A DNA stretch of 64,000 nucleotides from Mactromeris polynyma (lineage: Eukaryota; Mollusca; Bivalvia; Venerida; Mactridae). The stretch is taken from the NCBI GenBank assembly GCA_032209605.1, contig JASFXZ010000003.1, positions 35,366,762 to 35,430,761 of the forward strand. The letters run 5' to 3'. The notes under the pieces were generated by a model that saw only the letters and a list, made by a program, of their open reading frames with translations, was not told the DNA's origin and made no database searches. This document shows positions 52,051 through 61,275 of this stretch, piece by piece. The translations under genes were made by a program, and so were the position numbers. Each line of letters starts with the position of its first letter. Position 1 is the first letter of the stretch.

Positions 52051-53300
52051 GCTCCGATGTATGGAGATATGCTTAGTTAAATATAGCAATCAATTCTACC
52101 GTGACAACTGCCATTTGTGTTAATTTTATAGAATCAGACAACTGATTTACATCTTTGATCTATCCAGTGCATGAACTGTTGTATTTTCACAGCATTGCAA
52201 TACTGAGTTACTTATCAGCTCCATTTGTTCCGTTACATCAGCAATGTCAGCTTAGTGGACTTCGTTGTTGGCGATGCATGTACTGGTGAATTCACAGTAC
52301 CGGAATTTGGTACTAGATCCTAGTTAGTTATTGAGAGTGATTAGTGTTCAGTGCTGTTAGATTGACTGCAAACATGTGTATGAATTTTAATGTCTGATCC
52401 ATGCCAATATAGGTAAGGAAAATTAATGCTCTCATGCTTCAAATAACTGCTGTTCTGATGCCATCTATCTAAACAGAACCGTTGCTTTTTCTCTGTCAAG
52501 CTTACGGACACCCAGATTTCAATACACCCGTTTTAAAATGTAATAGTCCAGGTAATTTATTCTTCATTCACGGTAAATAAAACCACATTATATGAACTTG
52601 TGTCACAACTGATGTTAACATACTAGACACTTTTATCTTTATTTTATCATAAGAGCATCTGCTAAACTTGCAACAAGTATATTCCAAATTACATGTACTA
52701 TACATGTAGCACACTTTTTTGCTCAATCAAGTAAACATGATAAAAACTGGTTCGGTGATGTGTCAGCTGTGAAAGTTGACCAAATCCGCCAACACCTTTT
52801 GTCAAGGTATTGTGAACAACAGGACTAATCCAGTTCTCTCTGTCAACACAGCACAATTCTCACCCTTGTGTCTGGATTATTGTCTTATAATGGCAGTCAA
52901 GTGAGCAGTGAATCACTCGGGCACATTATATACTTAACGCCATTAAAAACACATCAATTTCACTTATCCTTCATTTTGTCTGAAGTATGAAAAACGTTAT
53001 TTTGTTATAAATAAGTAAATAATTCTTCAAAAAGAAATATAACTATGGCCCTACAATTCATATTTAATAATTTATTAAGTTTAGGAAATTATGTTTGAGA
53101 ATTTACATATAATTATTTCTTTATAATGTCGCCGTGCCGACACAAACAATTTTTAGTTGCATTATTAATGGCATGGAGTATATCTATAGATAATCTGATG
53201 CCCAGTAAATACTCGATATTCTCATAATCACAACTGTGAATAACCCATAATAACTCATACCAAGTCACAGTCTCACTCAGAAGTGAATGAAAAATGGGGG
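52051..53300. other. Spacer between the convergent genes
   Basis: About 1.25 kb between the DLG5 and cyclophilin 3' ends. Holds the dispersed repeat at 52,345-52,590 and a short word shared with 42,826-42,850 (atacttaacgccatt.aaaacacatc) at 52,930. No gene. Confidence 0.7.
52345..52590 (+). repeat. Dispersed repeat, copy shared with 38,020
   Basis: Same order of blocks as 38,020-38,265, including tgctgttagattgactg and ctctgtcaagcttacgga. Divergence is substantial, so both are old. Confidence 0.6.
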
Positions 53301-53759
53301 AAGACACACAATGTTTTCAAGACTTTATTTAAATACATGTATATCAGTGAAGCATTCCGATTTTGCACATAAAAAAGTGAAAAAGAATTTTTTAATGTCA
53401 TCAAGTGAATATGAGAAGAGTAGCTCCAACATGGTAAATTAGGGTATTACATTACATACATACATGTGTTTATATTAGAACTTGATCATACTGTAAACCT
53501 CATATTAAAAGTAAACGGCTCTCAAGAAATTTATGCAATAAATGACGTATCAGAAAATGAGTGAGTTGTTGATTGCACATAATTATGACTTCATGGTACA
53601 AGAACACAGACTCAAAAAGTAATATAAATGTCGAGATTTTGCAGAAAAACAATATTTCAGAATCAGATAACCCAAAAGTGTATAGAAAGTATCTTGGGAG
53701 TATTACAGTCAATGATCTTCACAAAAGAAGCCAAAATAGCACTGGTGATGATCTTCATT
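53300..53759 (-). other. PPIA: Cyclophilin A 3' UTR
   Basis: AT-rich sequence downstream (minus strand) of the TAG at 53,760-53,762, reaching AATAAA at plus positions 53,324-53,329 about 435 nt after the stop; cleavage is expected near 53,300-53,315. Confidence 0.7.
53324..53329 (-). terminator. PPIA: Poly(A) signal AATAAA of cyclophilin A
   Basis: Plus strand tttatt, minus strand AATAAA, followed downstream by a TTTTG/TGTG-rich stretch. It is the first canonical signal after the stop. Confidence 0.65.
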
Positions 53760-53895
53760 CTATGATAGCTGACCACTATCAGCTACAACAACTTTCTGTT
53801 TTGTTGTTCCAGAACTGGATCCTACCGTTTCAATCTTTCTCACTAGGTCCATGCCGTCAACCACACTACCAAACACAACGTGCTTACCATCAAGC
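53760..53895 (-). CDS. PPIA: Cyclophilin A exon 5 (C-terminus)
   Basis: Acceptor (minus) gctcttgcag|gcttgatgg. Completes W121, then [20 protein letters not shown] and ends [10 protein letters not shown] with TAG. H126 lies here. Confidence 0.96.
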
Positions 53896-56800
53896 CTGCA
53901 AGAGCATGAAGAAAATTTAAAGAGAAGAACTTCAAGTTCAGGAAACATCGGGCTCCAAATTCATGAACATTTTCAAGTTTATTAATATTCTAAAGTACAG
54001 TTATTTGCTTAGTATCATACTTAAGTATGCTATCTAAGTTCATATCATGATAACTGACTTGCTGATTAGTTCACTTTAAGGAATTGATGTACAAAGTATT
54101 AACAATAGATTGAAGGATAAGCACACGATTTTGTCTGTGCTGAGTTTTTTACCAATGGTTGTCCCAGCACAATAACAGACGTAAGCATACTGCTAAGAAT
54201 TTTTCTGAAGCATTTACGCAAGTCTTTTCGTGACATTTATAAGGGCCTGTGCCTGCATTATATCTTTAACATGCCATTGCTAAAACATTTATCTGAAGAA
54301 TATATATGTAACCCTTATAAAAGTGCTATGAGGATAACATCGTTATACAGTATAAACTGAAGTGACTCTTATTCTTGAACTTTATTAAGCTGTGAACACT
54401 ACTTGGTTCACTTTGCATGTATACATCACAATCGAAAGTGAAAGTAAACAGAATTTGTAGTCCATCTAATTCAAATTTATAAGCAATTAATGCCAAGATC
54501 TGGTGAAGGCAATCAATCAATTTTAGGTTTTGACTCACTGGGAGATAGAATAAACCCGACTAGTTTGGGTAGTGCATTTGCTCATATGGGACATAGGTCA
54601 CCGGTAAGCCGACTTCATAATATGGTTGTCTTTTCCTCAATTACAAAAAATCCCAATCAAGATCAGAAATCGATTTTACTAAAGTTGTCCTCCTGACAAG
54701 TACCAGGTTTTGAAAGGTACAGCTGCACAATATCTGAGAGTTGCATCACAGTAAGACTCACGTGCAGCAATTCTGTAGAGATTAGTAACGACTTTTACTT
54801 AAAATTGGGAAAAGTTGGTAAATATTACTGCAATTTTGAATAATGCTTGTTAGAGAATTAAAATCAAGTTCTTAAGCAATCCTGACTGGTTGCTGCACTA
54901 GGCCTAATTAATGAGTCACAATGTATATGTACAAACTTGTCTAAGATATTTTGCTGATACACATTATGACCAAGTCTGGTGAAGATTGGATAAAGAATAC
55001 TTAAGTTATTGATTGGACAAGACAAATTTTAGGTAATTTATCTAACTAAAGGGCAATAACTCTGGAGTGACATGTGCGGTATAGCTGGTTATCGAACTTG
55101 TCCAAGATATTATGCTGATACACATAATGATGAAGTCTGGTGATGATTGGACAAAGAATTCTTAATTTATTGATCAGACAACATGCTGGACGCCACCCGC
55201 AATCCGAAGGTTAAACTAGAATAGGTCCCTTCTTCGAACGGGCGTATAAAAAATGAAGACATTACACAGTGGTGGTGTTGTTATCATTCAGCGCCGAGCT
55301 ACTTAAACAAAGTTCACTGCAGTTTTGCAAAGGGAAAATTACCATTTTTTCTGGCTACCTTTTCCCCAAAAGAAATGGGCCTATATCGAAAAATTGCATA
55401 GATTCAAATTCATGTCTATAATGGTAAAGTCCCCAGATCAGTATGATTTATTTAAAATTAAGACCAGTTTCAGAGGATATTAGTAATTAGACCAGTATGT
55501 AGGTAAAACTTGTTAAAGCATAATTTCCAGCCTCTTCTTTACGTAGGGTCATTTCCAGAAAACGTCACCATGTACTGACAATAAGCAATATCTGCCATAA
55601 GGCAATGTGAAACAAAGTGACCATATGGAGTAAATATTGATTCCTGCTTGCTAATAGTGACTTCACATGTTGCGTTTTCTTAAAATGACGTCGCTTACAG
55701 AAGAGGTTGCAAGTCCCATAGGAGCGCTCAATTAAAAGAAATAGAAGTATACCATGGTGTTTTGACGGTGCAGAGGAAAAACTGTGATCCATTGGTATTT
55801 GGTCCAGCATTAGCCATAGAAAGGATTCCTGAAATTTGATATAAGAAAAGTAAGGTAAATGCAAATCATTACAAATGTACCAACAAATTATTCAATAAAT
55901 GATATCCCATAATATTTACAAGTTTGAACCAGAAAATCACTTTTATTTATTTTTGCAATTGGCAATCTCCATTATTCATTACATCCATTTTCTTTTAAAT
56001 CGTTTCTGTATACACCAGGGTTGAGAATGGTGAAAGAAAGAAAAAGTGGAATCCCTATACATGACTGTAAACCCAATCTAAAAATAGCACTACAAAACAT
56101 CTGGGTTAGTAAACAAGAGGGCCACGGTGGCCCAGTATCACATCCCCGAGTACACTGCCATTCTGACTGAATTAAGACTAATGTGCCAATAAATTGGTAT
56201 AGATTCAATAAAAATCCATTCAGCATTTTAGGATGAGATGCCCTTAATAGTTTCCACTATATACATATAAGCAACAAGGCAAGGCCCCTAGCGGCCATGT
56301 TTTTAACAGACTTAAATTATTTATACAATCTTGGAAGATGACCACGCACCAAATATCAAAACTCTACACCTTATGGTTTTGAACAAGAAGATTTTTAATG
56401 TTTTCACTTAACAAGACCTCGCCTCCTGGCGACCATGTTTTTTACAGAACTTCATTATTTATGCAATCTTGTAAGAGGACCACCAGACAATGCAACAAAG
56501 TTTTCACCTTTAAAATCTATTCTTAGCTGATGTGACCTACTTATGAAACAGACTGGAACCATTTACATTACTTTGAAAGAGGACCCACCAAAGGATTATT
56601 TCTACTAAATTTGGTCAAAACCTCTTTAGTGCTTTAGGAGGATATGTGGTTTATAGTTTCCACTATATACACATAGGGAATATGGAGCCGCTTTTAAAAT
56701 CTATTTTTAGCTTGTGTGACCTACTCATGTAGCAGACCGGAACAATTTACGCAGCTTTGAAAGAGGCCCACCAAAATCTATTCAGTGAAATAAGAGATGT

Positions 56801-59800
56801 TGTTAAAATAAACTGACGACGATGGACAGGCAACAATCCACCTAAGATTCTCGTCCCCGACACATATTGACATAAATGTAACAGAAATGTCAATTCATTC
56901 ACATCAATACAACAATTACACATAAATCATTGTGTAAATAAATCACAGAAAAAACTTTAAGCTGATTGACCACTAAAAGAAAGAATATTGAGGATGTTTC
57001 CATTATAATAGACACATTTCCTCAGTACATGGTTCATATAGAACTTCCCAAACAAAATTCAAGTACTTTTCAAGTACTTTTTCACCATTTTTCAAAGACT
57101 AGAAATGTTGATTATTTGGTTATAGAGAATAGGGGAACCAGTGTATTTTTCAAGTTTATATCCTGAGATGACCATCAATGCAGCATGGATAAATAACACA
57201 TTGCTAGAGAATTACTTAAAGAGGGCATCAAATCTGTCGACTACTGTACCATACTGCATCACCATACTATAGCATACTCGAAAGTAGGCACTGTCGAAGA
57301 TAGCGCCGACATTTTTCGCCTTTTCATCATTGTTGGTATGTTTGTTATTTTTTGTCCTTTTTCCATTTGCAGCAGAGGAATTCCAGGACAATTTACCAAA
57401 ATTTATTCTCTTTTTTCAAAATTCCAAGAACTTTTCAAAGAGTTTTTGGTTGATACAAATTCAAGCAGTTTTCAAAGAGTAGGCATCAATTTCAAGGTCT
57501 GTGCAAACCTTGTCAGTATATATAGCATCTCACTTTTCCTACATCTTAAAATGTACTCTCATAAATGTCTCACCTGGTCCAGTATGCTTCAACTGGAAAT
57601 TTTCATCAGCAAATTTTTCTCCGTAGATACTTTTTCCACCTGTACCATTGCCTCTTGTGAAATCACCACCTTGACACATGAAATCGGGGATGACACGGTG
57701 GAATGCACTACCTTTGAATCCAAAACCTTTCTCCCCAGTGCAAAGTGCCCGGAAATTTTCTGCAAAAATAAAGATATAAAATTGCAATTGAAACTATGTA
57801 TCCAATAGCTCAATGAACCAGCATTTCAATCAATTGAACCATCTTTTCCATCTGTCCCAATTCAATGCCATTTTTACCATTTTATAGCAAACTCACCCAT
57901 AATGTAGAGAAAAATTGCCCCTTCAGCCACAATATTCAAAGGGTCATATGAGACTATGGAAATTCAAAGGGTCTAAGGGTCAACTCCATGGTCAAATCGA
58001 ACCCCTGATAAAAGAGTCTTCTGATTTCATCTCGCACCAGATTCTTCAGATTTTGTATCTCCCAAATGAGAAAACAAATATACACTAGAGGTTTGCAAAT
58101 CTTGCCATCAAAAAAGGAGTTTACATAAGCCTCAATCTACAAATGATTTTTTTGTGGAGTAAATTTGATAATGGTTTATTACATGTGCTGTGGTTGAATA
58201 CGATTGATGGTCAAACTGTTAACAAAGTAACTTTTGAAATATTTGCTTATTTGAAGCATTATTATTTAATACCATGTAGTTTACTGTTTATATTGACAAC
58301 CATACTTTAAATTTCAACAATGAAGTCAACCAAGCATGTCAAAACATGAACTAAACCAACACAATGAGAAGTTTAGTTCTTACATACATCACACATAAGT
58401 GCACTATACTAGACAAGCTTTAAGAGACCGATGCCCTCAAATTGAAGAGGAATTTCAAGCCAACCCTTTTTACTTAGAACTTTAGACTTGTTTTTAATCA
58501 ATTATACAGACTTTTTCGACAAATGCCATAATATTTTCTTAGAAATATGCAGCAACCGGAACTGATGTTACCAGAATTTTTTGTGTGAAGTGAATTTTAA
58601 AGAGTGCATACCATCGCAAAATACGCCCGTTATAAATTTTTTGTCACTAGAGTTTACAATAAAGCAGTGTAAAAATGACTCATCTCCTATGGCTCCACCT
58701 TTAGGGACCTAGGTTTGAACCTGACTTGATCCATTTGCATAGAATCAACCTAAGTACCTCTGGGGAAAATATTCCAACAACAGTTTTCGAAATTTTTGCA
58801 TTGTATTTAACAACAATAAAAATTGCTCTCTGACCAAGTCTGGTGAAGATTGGACAAAGAATTCTAAAGTTATTGATCAGACAAGACCAATTTCAGGTAA
58901 TTTCTCAAATTAAAGGGCAATAACTCTGGAATGACCAGTGCGATATGGCTGGTTATGGAACTTGTCCAAGATATTATTTCAATACACATTCTGAACAAGT
59001 CTGGTGACCACTGGACAAAGAATACTTAAGTTATTGATCGGACAAGACCAATTTTAGGTAATTTCTCAAATTAAAGGGCAATAACTCTGGAGTGACAAGT
59101 GCGATATGACTGATTATCGAACCTGTCCCAAGATATTATGACCAAGTCTGGTGAAGATTAGACAAAATAATTCTAAAGTAATTGATCAGACAAGACAAAT
59201 TTTAGGTTATTTCTCTAATTAAAGGGCAATAACTCTGGAAGGACCCGTGCGATATGGCTGGTTATCGAACTTGTCCAAGATATAATGCCGATGGACATTA
59301 TGACCAAGTCTGGTGAAGACTGGACAAAAATACTTAAGTTATTGATCGGAGGGTACCGTTGATTGGACAACATGCAGGACGCCGTCCGTCTGCTGCAGGT
59401 GAAACTATAATATGTCCCGTTCTTTGAACGGGCGTATAAAAAGGGAACAGCATACCATATTAGTAGGTGGACTAGTACCCATAAACAGCCCCAAAATTGA
59501 CAAAAGGACAGTCTTGCATGTTGACAATGAGCAGTACATATATACCATAAAATACAAAGATGACAACAGTCAGGGTAAAAGGTACGTGTATTCGTTTCAC
59601 CATTATTCTACCAATCATATTTCTGTTGTGTACCTAGTACACATTAGGTAAACATTGTGGTAACATATTCATAGAACAATACAAATATTATATTTCCATA
59701 CACTGCCCCTACTTTAAAAACGTAATTTGGTATAAATCTAGTTCTACACCTTCACTACCATACCCGTAGCCTAACAGTAATACAATAACCATCATCATAT

Positions 59801-61125
59801 CCAGTAACGGACAGCTAGCCACTACCCTCTTAAAACCCTATAAACATTCTAGTAAATTGATCTCACCTGCTGTCTTTGGAACAACATCACCTCTCAACTG
59901 AAATATATAGAAAAAGTGTTTGAAAACACACAAAAAGAGTGTAAATATAAAACTGGGTGTCACTGTCGCCGGAGTAAATTAGACTGCCATTTAGATAAAA
60001 ACTCTCAACAAAAATATTACTTTGTCTCATTCCAATATCTCTTCTTGTATTTCAAATTATTATGCGGTATAACCGTGTATATATTTGTATTAATTTTCAC
60101 TGGTCCAAACACAGTCATATGGCTTAAAATGCTAAAATGTCATAAAGACTCATTAGTGGGTTCTGAACATTTATCTCATTCTGCAATAATTTCATTTTGT
60201 GACATGTATTATTTTTGATAAAGTTTGATAATTGTTTAATAACTGACCAACTTGTTTCGGGGTTACCCGATTGAACTACTTGTACATGTGAAGTTCTAAA
60301 TTCTATGTGTTTTGAACATTGCTTAAATTTTAAAAAAAGGATGAACTTTTGTAAAGTTTGTGTATACATGTAAACTCTTTTCACACGTCAGCTCATCATA
60401 CTACATGTTGGATTTAGTAATAAAACAACACTCTCAGGTCAATATCACTTTTCTCAGGTCAATAACTACTCAGATCTCACACTCTGAACCAAATGTGGGA
60501 GCAGGTCTTGAGGTCAACATTGGAAATTACATTTACATATCATCCTGCCCCCTCCCCCTCCCAGCCTTGGCTGTGTTATTTGCTTGGGTATTTTCCCATC
60601 CATCCCATTGTGAAGGCCATTTTCAAGATTAACATTCTCTAAGGATTAAGCCTTCAGGCGGTCTTAGAACCATTCATAACATAATTTATCGTGGCATAAA
60701 CATCCCTAAATGCACTTTAAGAAAAAAGGCTGATAACCAAACAATGTGCCCATGATGCATTTACTTGGCCTAGATCCAACAGAATGTTCGAGATCCCGCG
60801 GTACCGCGTGTGCATGCAGAATGACTGTATTACAACAATTCAATAAAGATTAACGTAACACATTCAATTATTGTTCATTTCAGTATGAAACAGGCAGATT
60901 ATATGAAGGAACAAACATCAAACACCATAAACGAAAGAAATAATTCAAATCTGAGTCATTTTTAACAACGCTTAACATTCAACATGGCGACCACCGTAAG
61001 CCGGTAAAATCGATGCAAAATTTACCCATTGAAAATATGACAAAGAAGATGCTTACCTCCATGGTAATTCTACCAGCAGGTTGACCGCCAATGGTGATGT
61101 CAAAAAATACAGTTGGCTTTGCCAT
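53760..61125 (-). CDS. PPIA: Cyclophilin A, peptidyl-prolyl cis-trans isomerase, complete
   Basis: Catalyses Xaa-Pro cis-trans isomerisation in protein folding; cytosolic, target of cyclosporin A in the family. Join on the minus strand: 61125-61057, 59897-59867, 57759-57574, 55828-55753, 53895-53760 (498 nt, 165 residues plus TAG), exactly the human PPIA length. It starts [19 protein letters not shown]. Active-site residues at human numbering: R55, F60, M61 and Q63 ([15 protein letters not shown]), N102, Q111 and F113, W121 and H126 ([10 protein letters not shown]). No signal peptide or organelle extension, so cytosolic. The 31-nt second exon is, as I recall, a size also found in vertebrate PPIA. 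All junctions GT/AG with matching phase. A cytosolic paralogue of another name is possible. Confidence 0.96.
53896..55752 (-). other. PPIA: Cyclophilin A intron 4
   Basis: 1.86-kb intron. Contains the 160-bp-repeat element at 54,930-55,250; rest AT-rich and featureless. A plus-strand frame at 53,573-53,920 is the antisense of exon 5 and its UTR. Confidence 0.75.
54930..55250. mobile_element. Helitron-type (HINE-like) element, shorter copy
   Basis: About 1.5-2 units of a repeat of about 160 bp with 'gaccaagtctggtgaagatt', 'aaagggcaataactctggag' and 'ggttatcgaacttgtccaag', then a tail 'ggacaacatgctggacgcc' and a terminal hairpin-like stretch (tcccttcttcgaacgggcgtataaaaa). Structure matches the longer copy at 58,820. 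Confidence 0.55.
55753..55828 (-). CDS. PPIA: Cyclophilin A exon 4
   Basis: 76 nt; acceptor (minus) caaatttcag|gaatcc, donor ccatg|gtatac. Reads [20 protein letters not shown] then VKTP plus two bases of W121. It holds N102, Q111 and F113. No ATG-started open frame marks it; it was found by searching for the missing segment. Confidence 0.95.
56112..56850 (+). repeat. Dispersed 'gagggccacggtggccc' / 'gcggccatgttttt' element
   Basis: Starts acaagagggccacggtggcc, has two internal diverged copies of 'cggccatgtttttaacagac' / 'ggcgaccatgttttttacag', repeated 'gtttccactatatacatata', and ends near 'gacgacgatggacaggcaac'. I recognise these words from dispersed repeats of marine invertebrates, mainly molluscs. 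No coding. Confidence 0.55.
57030..57525. repeat. 'ttcaagtacttttcaag' dispersed repeat
   Basis: Two related blocks, 57,050-57,160 and 57,370-57,525, rich in ttcaa-g-acttttcaa words, separated by about 200 bp of unrelated sequence. The second runs to about 50 bp before exon 3's donor side. Probably one element with an insertion. Confidence 0.4.
57574..57759 (-). CDS. PPIA: Cyclophilin A exon 3 (catalytic core)
   Basis: 186 nt; acceptor (minus) tatttttgcag|aaaattt, donor accag|gtgaga. Contains [40 protein letters not shown] and [21 protein letters not shown]55, F60, M61 and Q63 are all present. Confidence 0.97.
57760..59866 (-). other. PPIA: Cyclophilin A intron 2
   Basis: 2.1-kb intron with the longer HINE-like element (58,820-59,440). 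57,760-58,810 holds no supported feature. Confidence 0.75.
58820..59440. mobile_element. Helitron-type (HINE-like) element with 160-bp repeats and terminal hairpin
   Basis: Three to four tandem units; 'tgaccaagtc' at 58,831 and 'tgaacaagtc' at 58,992 give a 161-bp period. Units share 'aaagggcaataactctgga' and 'atcgaacttgtccaagatat'. The right end has a perfect hairpin CCCGTTC-ttt-GAACGGG followed by cgtataaaaa. Tandem central repeats of about 160 bp plus a 3' hairpin are features of bivalve non-autonomous Helitron-like elements; no CTRR end was seen. Confidence 0.6.
59867..59897 (-). CDS. PPIA: Cyclophilin A exon 2 (31 nt)
   Basis: Acceptor (minus) tatatttcag|ttgagag, donor agcag|gtgaga. Reads [10 protein letters not shown] plus one base of E34. 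Too short to show as an open frame. Confidence 0.95.
59898..61056 (-). other. PPIA: Cyclophilin A intron 1
   Basis: 1.16-kb first intron. Contains a perfect 12-bp palindrome cgcggtaccgcg at 60,797-60,808 and an aacatggcgacc motif (YY1-like) near 60,980, both possibly regulatory; otherwise nothing. Confidence 0.6.
61057..61125 (-). CDS. PPIA: Cyclophilin A exon 1
   Basis: ATG at plus 61,125-61,123 in the context aacaaaATGG. Encodes [20 protein letters not shown] then TME; donor atggag|gtaagc. A further upstream ATG in the same frame (MCWRYY..., from 61,170) would add residues unlike any cyclophilin and is taken as 5' UTR. Confidence 0.96.
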
Positions 61126-61275
61126 TTTGTTGTTCTTCTTTCGAATATAAATGTAGTATCGCCAACACAATTCTCTAGGTATCTAACGCCGAGTGAGGAG
61201 GAGCGCGAAAGGACGTGGCCTTGACCTTATAGGTTTGTTTCCGGTCAACATCGGAATTTTCCGTACAGAAGATAA
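61126..61275 (-). promoter_or_regulatory. PPIA: Cyclophilin A 5' UTR and proximal promoter (approximate)
   Basis: Region immediately upstream of exon 1 with more CG dinucleotides than its surroundings (gcgcgaaaggacgtgg). On the minus strand it has an ETS-like ACCGGAAAC (plus 61,237-61,245), a CACGT core near 61,212 and a weak TATAAGG. Suits a housekeeping promoter; start site not determined. Confidence 0.4.

Larger units (their letters stand above)
55829..57573 (-). other. PPIA: Cyclophilin A intron 3
   Basis: 1.75-kb intron dominated by the dispersed element at 56,112-56,850 and the 'ttcaagtactttt' repeat beginning near 57,045. Confidence 0.75.

Noticed and set aside
53573..53920. 115-codon plus-strand frame
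   Set aside because: Antisense to the cyclophilin A last exon and its UTR.
57338..57808. 156-codon plus-strand frame
   Set aside because: Antisense to cyclophilin A exon 3 plus a dispersed repeat.
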